Positions 25,936-33,901 of a DNA stretch of 64,000 nucleotides are shown piece after piece. Source of the stretch: Thermohalobaculum sp965263335 (GTDB taxonomy: Bacteria > Pseudomonadota > Alphaproteobacteria > Rhodobacterales > Rhodobacteraceae); contig CBDHHE010000001.1 in NCBI GenBank assembly GCA_965263335.1, positions 248,001 to 312,000 of the forward strand, written 5' to 3'. Numbering within the stretch: the first letter of the stretch is position 1; each line of letters begins with the position of its first letter. The notes under the pieces were generated by a model. It saw only the letters and a list, made by a program, of their open reading frames with translations. It was not told the origin of the DNA and did no database searches. A program made the position numbers and the translations under genes.

Positions 25936-26700
25936 ATGTTCTCTTTGGCTGGCCAGAAGGCTCTGGTTGTGGGCATCGCCAACGAGCACTCTATCGCTTT
26001 TGGATGCGCCAAGGCGATGCGCGCGCAGGGTGCAGATATTGCAGTCACCTATCTCAACGATAAGGCCGAACCGTACGTTCGCCCTCTGGCTGAAGGGTTG
26101 AACGCGGAACTGATCCTGCCGCTGGATGTGGGCGATGATGACCAGCTTTCGGCGGCCTTCACGGCAATTGCCAGACGATGGGGACGGCTCGACACCCTGA
26201 TCCACTCGATCGCCTACTGTCCGAAGGACGACCTACATGGCCGGGTCGTCGATTGCTCGCGAGAGGGTTTCGGGATCGCCATGGATATCTCGGTGCACTC
26301 GCTTCTGCGCATGGTGCGGCTTGCCGAGCCTCTGATGCCGGAAGGCGGGACGTGCATAACCATCAGTTATCTCGGTTCGACCCGGGTGATCGACAACTAT
26401 AATGTCATGGGTCCCGTCAAGGCGGCGCTGGAGTCGGTGACGCGGTATCTGGCGGCGGAGCTCGGGCCAAAAGGGATCTCGGTTCATGCGCTCAGCCCGG
26501 GACCTTTGAAGACCCGCGCAGCCTCCGGCATCTCGCATTTCGACGAACTGCTCGACGAGGCAGCGCGGCGTTCGCCCACGCACCAGCTGGCGAGTATCGA
26601 GGACGTGGGCGCCTACGCAGCATTTCTGGCAAGCCGGGAAGCCTTCAACGTCACGGGTGGTGTGCACCCGATCGACGGGGGGTTCAGCATCGCGGGCTAA
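25936..26700 (+). CDS. fabI: Enoyl-ACP reductase FabI-like (SDR)
   Basis: A 254-residue NAD(P)H-dependent enoyl-acyl carrier protein reductase of the short-chain dehydrogenase fold. It begins with the FabI-type nucleotide motif GIANEHSIAFG (about residues 13-23), which differs from the GxxxGxG of ordinary SDRs. The catalytic pair is Tyr155 and Lys162 (YNVMGPVK, spacing of six residues as in FabI). It ends GGVHPIDGGFSIAG. The start ATG at 25936 was chosen by alignment of the beginning and GGAGGTGG upstream. It leads the DUF3141 / MaoC-Pta / ackA operon, so it may be a specialised copy tied to that pathway rather than the housekeeping enzyme. Confidence 0.88.
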   Translation: MFSLAGQKALVVGIANEHSIAFGCAKAMRAQGADIAVTYLNDKAEPYVRPLAEGLNAELILPLDVGDDDQLSAAFTAIARRWGRLDTLIHSIAYCPKDDLHGRVVDCSREGFGIAMDISVHSLLRMVRLAEPLMPEGGTCITISYLGSTRVIDNYNVMGPVKAALESVTRYLAAELGPKGISVHALSPGPLKTRAASGISHFDELLDEAARRSPTHQLASIEDVGAYAAFLASREAFNVTGGVHPIDGGFSIAG

Positions 26701-26726
26701 CGAGATCAATCGACAAGGAGCCGTCG

Positions 26727-29159
26727 ATGAATACCGTTTTCGATATCCTGGATCCGGCGCGGATCGACGTATTGAGATCCTTCCAGGAAGGGACGGCGTG
26801 GTCTCCGGACGAGCGCCTCAAGGCATTCACCGCGCAGTTCGGCGAGTTCTCGCAGATGAGCGAGATGATGTTGAAGGGCGCCTCGGGGCACATGGCGCGA
26901 ATCTCGGCGAACCATGGCGCGCGCGCGCAGGCAAGCCTGGATCAGCTTTCGGATGTCGTGTCCAGCCTGACGGACCCATCCCGCCAGAGGGACATTCAAA
27001 CGGACTGGCAGGCCTATGCCAGGGATTTCGCCGAGCGCGCCATCCTGATGGCGGACATACTTCGCGAGCGGGGCGACATCTTTCTTGAACACGAGGCGGC
27101 CGGATGCCCACCGGTCCTGATCTACGACTACGAGGTGGTCGTGGACGGCAAGGACCTCGAGATGCCATGCAACTACCAACTTCTGCGGATCGTGCCGCCG
27201 GAGGACTGCGACGTACATGACTGGAAACGGCCCTATATCATCATCGACCCGCGGGCGGGCCACGGAGCCGGGATCGGTGGGTTCAAGCCCGACAGCCAGG
27301 TCGGTGTCGCCATCCGCGACGGGCATCCGGTGTACTTTGTCAGCTTTGGCCGTGACCCGATGCCGGGCCAGTCGCTCGCCCATGTCACCCGGGCGGAGGC
27401 AGAGTTCGTCCGGGAGGTCCAGCGCCGCCATCCTGATGCGGCGCTGCCCGTGGTCACGGGCAATTGCCAGGGCGGCTGGGCGACTTTGATCCTGGCTGCC
27501 ACAAATCCGGATATCACGGGCCCTATCTGCCTGAACGGCGCGCCTGTCGTCCCCTGGTCCGGGACGGTGGGCAAAGACCCTATGCGTTACAATGGCGGGG
27601 TTCTGGGCGGCACCTGGCAACCGATGTTCTGGTCGGACGTCGGGCACGGCGTGTTCGACGGGGCGAACCTCGTGATGAACTTCGAGCTGCTCAACCCTGG
27701 GCGGACGATGTTCCGCAAGTACTACGATCTCTTCGCGGCACCTGATCGGGGCGGCCGGGAGCGGTTCCTCGAATTCGAGAAATGGTGGGGCGGCTTCTTC
27801 CTACTGAACGAGGCCGAGATCCGCTGGATCGTCGAGCAGCTTTTTATCGGCAATCGCCTCGCGAAGAGCGAGGCTAGGCTCGAGACAGGCAGCCAGATCG
27901 ATTTGAAGAACATCCGGGCGCCGATCATCGTCTTTGCCAGCCACGGCGACAACATCACGCCGCCGCAGCAGGCGCTGAATTGGATCATCGACAACTACAC
28001 CGATGTCTCAGAGATCCAGATCAGGGGGCAGCGGATCATCTACATGGTGCACGAGCAGGTCGGGCATTTGGGAATCTTCGTCTCCTCGAAGATCGCAAAG
28101 AAAGAACACAGTGAGGTCGCCTCGACGCTGAAGACGATCGAAGCGCTCCCGCCCGGCCTGTATGAGATGAAGATCGACGACTATGAAGGCGAGGTCGAGA
28201 ACCGGGTCTTTAGTGTCAGCTTCCACGAGCGCAAGCTTGACGATATCCGGGCGCTGGACGATGGGCGAGACGACGAGGCGCCCTTCGCCGCCGTGGCCCG
28301 CAACTCCGAGCTGCAGGCGGAGCTCTACGATGTCGCCGTCCGTCCGCTGGTGCAATCGATGGTGACGCCCTACACGGCCGAACTCGGACGGGCGTTGCAC
28401 CCGCTGCGCGTTCAGCGCGCCGCGCTGTCCAGCCGCAACCCGCTTGTTGCCTCGGTCGAGACCATAGCGAAGCGGGTCGAGGCGAACCGGCTCCCCGTTG
28501 ATGGCGACAACTCCTTCCTTCAGGCCGAGAAACTCTGGGCCGAGCTGATTCACCAGTCTCTCGATATGGCGCGGGACTTGCGCGATGCCTGGTACGAGAA
28601 CATGTTCTTCCAGGTCTGGGGTTCGCCCTGGATGCGCTGGTTCGGACGCACCCATCTGCCAAGACGCGTGCTCAAGAACGAGGTGGAGCTGCGCATGCTG
28701 CCCGCCGTTCAGGCCGCACTCCGCCACAAGGACAAGGGTGGTTTTGCCGAGGCGGTGGTGCGGATGCTGATCATGTTGGCCGACTCGCGCGGGAGCGTGC
28801 GGCGTGACCGGCTGGAGCGCTCGTCCCGTGTGCTGACCCAGGACGAGCCTTTCCGCTCGCTGACGCCAGATGCGCGCAAGATGTTGATCCACGAGCAGAC
28901 GCTGATCGTGGAGTTCGACCGTGAAGGTGCAGTCGCAACGCTGCCCGCCCTGCTGACCGCGACGCCAGAGCGCGAGCTTGCGCTCAAGGTCGTGCGCTAT
29001 ATCCCCGGCGCGATTGACGAGATGGCGCCGCACACGATCGAGATTCTGCAGCGGTTCTGCCGGATTCTCGATTTGGCGCCCGTCTCCGAAGACGTCCTGG
29101 AGGACCCACTGGCCGATGCCAGCCGCGTCTGGACAACTCTCGATACGGCGGCCGAATGA
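26727..29159 (+). CDS. DUF3141 protein, polyhydroxyalkanoate-synthase-like alpha/beta hydrolase
   Basis: An 810-residue cytoplasmic protein. Residues about 100-470 form an alpha/beta-hydrolase region like class III PHA synthases. The nucleophile elbow GNCQGGW (Cys near residue 247) places a cysteine where PHA synthases use one. Asp in FASHGDNITPP and His in EQVGHLGIF complete the expected triad. The C-terminal ~340 residues are specific to DUF3141 and lack a known function. It sits between fabI and a MaoC-Pta fusion, and its stop overlaps the next start (ATGA). A role in acyl-CoA or polyester metabolism is likely from context, but the reaction has not been shown by sequence. Confidence 0.85.
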   Translation: MNTVFDILDPARIDVLRSFQEGTAWSPDERLKAFTAQFGEFSQMSEMMLKGASGHMARISANHGARAQASLDQLSDVVSSLTDPSRQRDIQTDWQAYARDFAERAILMADILRERGDIFLEHEAAGCPPVLIYDYEVVVDGKDLEMPCNYQLLRIVPPEDCDVHDWKRPYIIIDPRAGHGAGIGGFKPDSQVGVAIRDGHPVYFVSFGRDPMPGQSLAHVTRAEAEFVREVQRRHPDAALPVVTGNCQGGWATLILAATNPDITGPICLNGAPVVPWSGTVGKDPMRYNGGVLGGTWQPMFWSDVGHGVFDGANLVMNFELLNPGRTMFRKYYDLFAAPDRGGRERFLEFEKWWGGFFLLNEAEIRWIVEQLFIGNRLAKSEARLETGSQIDLKNIRAPIIVFASHGDNITPPQQALNWIIDNYTDVSEIQIRGQRIIYMVHEQVGHLGIFVSSKIAKKEHSEVASTLKTIEALPPGLYEMKIDDYEGEVENRVFSVSFHERKLDDIRALDDGRDDEAPFAAVARNSELQAELYDVAVRPLVQSMVTPYTAELGRALHPLRVQRAALSSRNPLVASVETIAKRVEANRLPVDGDNSFLQAEKLWAELIHQSLDMARDLRDAWYENMFFQVWGSPWMRWFGRTHLPRRVLKNEVELRMLPAVQAALRHKDKGGFAEAVVRMLIMLADSRGSVRRDRLERSSRVLTQDEPFRSLTPDARKMLIHEQTLIVEFDREGAVATLPALLTATPERELALKVVRYIPGAIDEMAPHTIEILQRFCRILDLAPVSEDVLEDPLADASRVWTTLDTAAE

Positions 29160-30535
29160 TCTTCGAGAACCGCACATACGACGAACTGAAGGTCGGCGAC
29201 ACGGCCGAGATCACGCGGCTCTGCACGGCGGATGACCTCTATGTCTTTGCCAATGCCTCGGGCAATTTCAATCCGATGCACTTGCCCAAGCACGACGGAG
29301 ACGGCGATGGCGTGGTCGAGGCCATCGCCCCATCGATGTGGTCCGGCTCACTGATCTCGGCAGTTCTGGGCAATCAGCTGCCTGGCCCGGGTACCCTCTA
29401 TCTGAGCCAGAGCCTGGATTTCGTCGGCCGCGCGCATGTCGGCGAGGAGCTTCGGGCATGTGTCGAGGTCACTGAGAAGCTCGGCGAGAATGCGGTGGTT
29501 TTCGCGACCCAGGTGTTTCGGGCGGATGACGGCAGACCGTTGGTCGAGGGTACGGCCACAGTGCGGGCGCCGACCGAGAAAGTGAAGTTCGACGACACCG
29601 ACTTTCCGCGGCTGACGGTCCGTCGCCATGTGCACTTTGACGCCATCCTGGATCGCGCCGCCTCGCTCGCGCCGATCCCGACGGCCGTGATCGCGCCGGA
29701 AGAGCCCAACTCGCTCGGCGGGGCGCTTCTAGCGGCCAGTCATACGCTCATATCGCCAATCCTGATTGGCGAACGCGCTCGGATCCTGCAGGCGGCAGAA
29801 GAGATAGGCGAGGACCTGTCAGGCGCGCGGATCGTCGACGCCGCGGACCATCACGAGGCCGCGTCTCTGGGTGTCAAGCTTGTCAGTGAAGGCGAGGCCG
29901 CGGCGGTCATGAAAGGCCACCTGCATACCGACGAACTCCTGTCGGCCGTGCTCCGGCGCGATGCTGGTCTGAGGACCGATCGGCGCCTGACGCATGTCTT
30001 CGTGATGGACGTTCCTGGACAGCCTGACCCCGTCTGCATCACGGATGCGGCAATCAACATTCAGCCGGATCTCGACACGAAAGTCGACATCACGCAGAAC
30101 GCGATCGATCTTGCACAGGCGCTGGGCATGGAAGTGCCGCGGGTCGCCGTTCTCTCTGCCGTCGAGACTGTGAACCCCAAGATCGAGTCTTCGGTGGCCG
30201 CCGCAATTCTCTCGAAAATGGCCGATCGCGGACAGATCTTAGGCGGTGTCGTGGATGGTCCGCTCGCCATGGACAACGCCATCGACCTCGGCGCGGCCCG
30301 GACGAAGGGGATCGCCTCGCCTGTTGCCGGCCGCGCACAGATCCTGGTGGTGCCGAACCTCGACGCCGGGAATATGATCGCCAAGCAGCTGTCATACATG
30401 TCGCATGCCGAAGGCGCGGGCATCGTGCTGGGTGCTCGGGTGCCGGTCATCCTGACATCCCGGGCCGACGGCGAGAAATCGCGGCTGGCATCCTGCGCGG
30501 TAGCGGCCCTATACCAAGCCCGACGCGGCCCGTGA
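29156..30535 (+). CDS. MaoC hydratase - phosphate acetyl/butyryltransferase fusion
   Basis: A 459-residue bifunctional protein. The N-terminal MaoC hot-dog domain (about 1-135) carries YVFANASGNFNPMHL with the catalytic Asp/His region modified, as in (R)-specific enoyl-CoA hydratases. The C-terminal phosphotransacetylase/phosphotransbutyrylase domain is at about 155-455, with LISPILIGERARI, VMKGHLHTDELLSAVL and the ending SRLASCAVAALYQ. Together the domains could hydrate an enoyl-CoA and exchange acyl-CoA for acyl phosphate. The product would feed the next gene, an acetate kinase, to yield ATP. The start overlaps the DUF3141 stop. Confidence 0.9.
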   Translation: MIFENRTYDELKVGDTAEITRLCTADDLYVFANASGNFNPMHLPKHDGDGDGVVEAIAPSMWSGSLISAVLGNQLPGPGTLYLSQSLDFVGRAHVGEELRACVEVTEKLGENAVVFATQVFRADDGRPLVEGTATVRAPTEKVKFDDTDFPRLTVRRHVHFDAILDRAASLAPIPTAVIAPEEPNSLGGALLAASHTLISPILIGERARILQAAEEIGEDLSGARIVDAADHHEAASLGVKLVSEGEAAAVMKGHLHTDELLSAVLRRDAGLRTDRRLTHVFVMDVPGQPDPVCITDAAINIQPDLDTKVDITQNAIDLAQALGMEVPRVAVLSAVETVNPKIESSVAAAILSKMADRGQILGGVVDGPLAMDNAIDLGAARTKGIASPVAGRAQILVVPNLDAGNMIAKQLSYMSHAEGAGIVLGARVPVILTSRADGEKSRLASCAVAALYQARRGP

Positions 30536-31725
30536 TGTCCCATGTCTTGACGATCAACGCTGGTTCGTCGTCGGTCAAGTTCGGCCTGTTCGAGCTTGCC
30601 GAGGAGCCTTTGCGCATCGCCTCCGGGCAGGTCGACCGCGTGGGCGGTGCCGGGCATCTGAAGGCCAAGAGCGCCGGCGGCGAGACACTGTGCGATCGGC
30701 CGATTGCCGGGGCGACGGTGGATCATGCGATGGCAGTGGACGCGATCCTCGAGTTGCTGAATCAGACGCTGCCCGGCCGGCAGATCTCGGTGGTCGGCCA
30801 TAGGGTGGTGCACGGGGGGCTCATGTACGCCACGCCCGTCCTGCTTGATGACCCGACCATCGCCGAGCTTCACCGACTGATCCCCCTGGCGCCTCTGCAC
30901 CAGCCTCACAACCTTGCTGGTGTCCAGGCCACACGCGCGGCGTTTCCGGGTGCCCCTCAGGTCGCCTGCTTCGACACTGCTTTTCATCGTGATCATCCAT
31001 GGGTGAATGACGTCTTTGCGCTGCCCCGTGAGTATTATGACAAGGGTGTGCGCCGGTACGGCTTCCACGGTCTCAGTTACGAGTTCATTTCTGGCGAGTT
31101 GGCAACCTTCGCACCGCGAATCCGCGACGGACGGGTGTTGGTTGCACACCTGGGCAACGGAGCTTCGATGTGCGCGATGATCGGCGGGCGTTCTGTGGCC
31201 TCAACCATGGGGTTCAGCGCTTTGGACGGCTTGCCGATGGGGACGCGGTGCGGCCAATTGGATCCCGGCGTCGTGCTTTATCTGATGAAGCAGGAGGGTC
31301 TGGACGCCGACGGCATCGCGGAGCTTCTCAACAAGAAGTCCGGGTTACTCGGTCTTTCCGGCCTCACATCGGACATGCGCACACTCGAAGCCTCCGATGC
31401 GCCGGAGGCTGCTGAAGCCATCGACTACTTCGTGTTTCGAATTCGCCGAGAGCTCGGAGCTTTGACTGCCGTCATGGGGGGCCTCGATGCGCTCGTATTC
31501 ACTGGCGGAATCGGCGAGAACTCCCGAGTGATCCGGGCGCGGGTCTGCGACCGGCTCGATTGGTTCGGTATTGAACTCGACCATGGCCGAAATGCCAGGA
31601 ACGAACGTCTCATCTCGAGGGACTTCAGCCGAGCCCGTGTGATGGTCGTCCCCACGAACGAGGAACTAGTGATTGCGCGGGCCGCGGCAGAGCGCGTGAG
31701 CACCAGGTTCGAAGCGGCGAGTTGA
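30535..31725 (+). CDS. ackA: Acetate (or short-chain acyl) kinase
   Basis: A 396-residue enzyme that interconverts acyl phosphate plus ADP with the acid plus ATP. Motifs: VLTINAGSSSVKFGLFEL (N-terminal phosphate site), VGHRVVHGG, a catalytic region RRYGFHGLSYEF, VAHLGNGASM, and the C-terminal FTGGIGENSRVIR. The length is normal. The preferred start is the ATG at 30535 overlapping the upstream stop (TGATG); a GTG one codon earlier is also possible. With the preceding acyltransferase fusion it forms an acyl-CoA to ATP route. True substrate may be acetate, propionate or butyrate. Confidence 0.92.
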   Translation: MSHVLTINAGSSSVKFGLFELAEEPLRIASGQVDRVGGAGHLKAKSAGGETLCDRPIAGATVDHAMAVDAILELLNQTLPGRQISVVGHRVVHGGLMYATPVLLDDPTIAELHRLIPLAPLHQPHNLAGVQATRAAFPGAPQVACFDTAFHRDHPWVNDVFALPREYYDKGVRRYGFHGLSYEFISGELATFAPRIRDGRVLVAHLGNGASMCAMIGGRSVASTMGFSALDGLPMGTRCGQLDPGVVLYLMKQEGLDADGIAELLNKKSGLLGLSGLTSDMRTLEASDAPEAAEAIDYFVFRIRRELGALTAVMGGLDALVFTGGIGENSRVIRARVCDRLDWFGIELDHGRNARNERLISRDFSRARVMVVPTNEELVIARAAAERVSTRFEAAS

Positions 31726-32630
31726 TGAGAACCTTCCACTCCAAGGACGGTCGGCGCCTAGCGTTTGAGGACTCAGGCGGCTCGGGCCCCACAGTACTTT
31801 GCCTCGCAGGGTTAACCCGCAATAGCCGCGATTTCGAAGACGTCGCAGCCTTCCTTTCGCCAGACTTTAGGGTGATCCGTCTGGACAGCAGAGGACGCGG
31901 CCGGTCGGAACATGCCAAGGACCCACTGCACGAGTATTCGATCCCTGTCGAGGCGGGCGACGCCCTGGCCCTTCTAGACTACCTAGAGGTGGAGGAAGCG
32001 GCCATTGTCGGCACCTCGCGTGGCGGCATCCTTGCTATGGCTCTAGCTAGCGGTAATCCGGGCCGCATTGCAGCGGTGGTCCTGAACGATGTTGGTGCAG
32101 TCGTGGAGGGGCGGGGACTTCTGCGAATCCTGGCAACGCTAGGCCGGCAACCAAAGGCAGACAGCTTTGCAGAACTTGCGGAAGAATTGCGTTCGGCGAA
32201 TGAGCATGAGTTCCCGCACATTCCTCTGGAGGACTGGGAACGCTATGCGCACAGGCTCTTTGACTCGCAGGGTGGGCGTCCGGTGCTTGCCTACGACCCA
32301 CATCTGCGAACAGCAGTCGCGCAGGCGATCGATATGGGTGAGCCCTCGGTCTCGCTGTGGCCGCTATTTGAGGCACTGCGAAACATACCGGTTCTGGTGA
32401 TCCATGGTGAAAACTCAGACATTCTGTCTGCCAAGACAGTGGCAGAAATGCGCCTCGCGCACGATGACCTGAAGGTTGTGGAGCTCGCTGGACGTGGGCA
32501 CGCCCCCTTCTTGGACGAGATCGAAGCCCTGCGTTCAATCAAGTCCTTCCTTGAGAGTTGGGCGGAGAACTGCAGTGAACGGCGGTTCCAGAGCACATCG
32601 CATTCGAGCAATCCGGCGGACCATGTCTGA
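31725..32630 (+). CDS. Alpha/beta-hydrolase fold protein
   Basis: A 301-residue hydrolase. The nucleophile elbow is VGTSRGG (Ser98), a typical GxSxG. An acid site lies in VIHGENSDILS and the catalytic His in AGRGHAPFLDE. The N-terminal CLAGLTRNSRDF holds the oxyanion-hole region. The ATG at 31725 overlaps the ackA stop, so it belongs to the fabI-ackA operon and is its last gene. It is close to esterase/thioesterase-like hydrolases. In this setting it might release an acyl group or depolymerise a short polyester, but that is inference. Confidence 0.85.
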   Translation: MRTFHSKDGRRLAFEDSGGSGPTVLCLAGLTRNSRDFEDVAAFLSPDFRVIRLDSRGRGRSEHAKDPLHEYSIPVEAGDALALLDYLEVEEAAIVGTSRGGILAMALASGNPGRIAAVVLNDVGAVVEGRGLLRILATLGRQPKADSFAELAEELRSANEHEFPHIPLEDWERYAHRLFDSQGGRPVLAYDPHLRTAVAQAIDMGEPSVSLWPLFEALRNIPVLVIHGENSDILSAKTVAEMRLAHDDLKVVELAGRGHAPFLDEIEALRSIKSFLESWAENCSERRFQSTSHSSNPADHV

Positions 32631-32740
32631 CTGTCTCGTTTCGGGCAGGTTGCCGCATAGCCATCTTGACCAAATATCGTGTTGTGTTGACCGCGCAGGC
32701 TTAGTGACCCACTCGTGCAGCGCGCATCTCCAATTCTTCG

Positions 32741-32758
32741 CTCATGTCCGGACATGAG
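32741..32758. repeat. Perfect 18-bp palindrome in a gene-free stretch (32631-32931)
   Basis: CTCATGTCCGGACATGAG reads identically on both strands with no loop. It lies within a roughly 300-base stretch without a gene, between the end of the fabI operon and the 3' end of the integrase gene. Its form suits a homodimeric DNA-binding protein or a recombination core, but nothing else in the sequence decides between these. Confidence 0.5.
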
Positions 32759-32931
32759 GGGAAATTCGATGATCAAGCCTCTACACGCGAACGTCAGCTT
32801 TGCTCGACCCGGAAGAATCGATCGATCGCCTCCTTTGTCACGCTGATCAAGCGAATGTCGGTGATCGAGGTACGTTCGGGCGCAGCGCCGACGCCAGCGG
32901 ATCTGCCGGCGCCGGCTGAACTCACTCGACG

Positions 32932-33555
32932 TCATACGTCAGTGCCCTCGGCGAGGTTGAGAGCATCCTCGACATCCACGCCGAGGTAGCGGACCGTGCT
33001 TTCGATCTTGGTATGGCCCAGCAAGATCTGCACGGCGCGGAGGTTTCCGGTCTTCTTGTAGATCAGCGAGGCCTTCGTCCGCCGCAGAGAATGGGTGCCG
33101 TACTCCTCGGGCGGCAGACCGATCGCCTCGACCCACTCGTTGACCAGACGCGCGTACTGCCGCGTCCCAATGTGCGGGCACCGTGTCAGCCTGCTCGGGA
33201 AAACGAAGTCTTCGAGGCAGCCGCCACGGACTTTCAGCCACGCGGACAGACTCTCCCGAGCGGTCTCGGTGATCTCGAATTGAACGGGTCTTCCGGTCTT
33301 TTGTTGGATCACCGTTGCACGGCGCCTGATCTCTCCGCCAGCAGCGACATCGCCTATGCGGATCCTCACGAGATCACATCCGCGGAGTTTCGAGTCGATT
33401 GCCAGATCGAACAGGGCGCGGTCCCGGACGAGGCCGCGGTTCTGCAGGTGAAAGCGAATCTCCCAGACCTCCTTGGCCTGGAACGCCTTCTTGGGTCCGA
33501 TCTTGAAGCCTGTGTTCCAGATTGGCGAACTTGAGGATGCCTTGGTTGTTGGCAT
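32932..33555 (-). CDS. Short tyrosine recombinase/integrase
   Basis: A 207-residue protein that is almost only the catalytic domain of a tyrosine recombinase. Arg in DSKLRGCDLVRIRIGD, the HxxR box in THSLRRTKASL, the second His in LLGHTKIESTVRYLG, and the Tyr nucleophile in the same segment (VRYLGV) are all visible. The usual N-terminal core-binding domain is reduced to about 30 residues. The start ATG at 33553-33555 has AAAGGAGG upstream. All catalytic residues appear present, so it may be active. It points toward a palindrome at 32741 and marks a possible insertion point. Other element genes are not adjacent. Confidence 0.87.
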   Translation of the reverse strand: MPTTKASSSSPIWNTGFKIGPKKAFQAKEVWEIRFHLQNRGLVRDRALFDLAIDSKLRGCDLVRIRIGDVAAGGEIRRRATVIQQKTGRPVQFEITETARESLSAWLKVRGGCLEDFVFPSRLTRCPHIGTRQYARLVNEWVEAIGLPPEEYGTHSLRRTKASLIYKKTGNLRAVQILLGHTKIESTVRYLGVDVEDALNLAEGTDV

Positions 33556-33572
33556 TGGAAGCCTCCTTTGAA

Positions 33573-33594
33573 GCGACTGCGGGATTGCAGTCGC
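33573..33594 (-). promoter_or_regulatory. 8-bp stem-loop just upstream of the integrase ribosome site
   Basis: GCGACTGC (33573-33580) and GCAGTCGC (33587-33594) pair perfectly around six bases. In transcript sense it ends a few bases before AAAGGAGG of the integrase gene. It could be an operator, a recombination-site arm or a translational control hairpin. The rest of 33556-33901 (about 345 bases) has no supported gene. Confidence 0.45.
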
Positions 33595-33901
33595 CCAAAG
33601 GTACAGGGGCTGTGCGGCCCTGGGTCCTAAGCGCCCCCGAAAGCCGGCGTCTGAATGTCACCGCTGGCGACGGGGCCAGCGCGAAAGCGGTCTTGTGGGT
33701 AGGCGTGCAACCCCAGCCGAAAAGCAGGTGAATGCCATTGTTTGCGGGCGTCTTCGTAAAAAAACGGTCGATCAGGGCGCTTCGAAAGGCGAAGTTTGTG
33801 GTCGTTGACGGCCAAGCCAAGGAACATCAATAACCGCGACCCTCTTATGGGAATGGCGATTTCGTGCCAGTTGCCCTATAGTTTGATGTGGGGACGGTCT
33901 G

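Noticed and set aside
26706..27647. Minus-strand open frame opposite the DUF3141 gene
   Set aside because: Shadow of the DUF3141 frame; composition rich in Arg, Asp, Gly and Pro, no motif.
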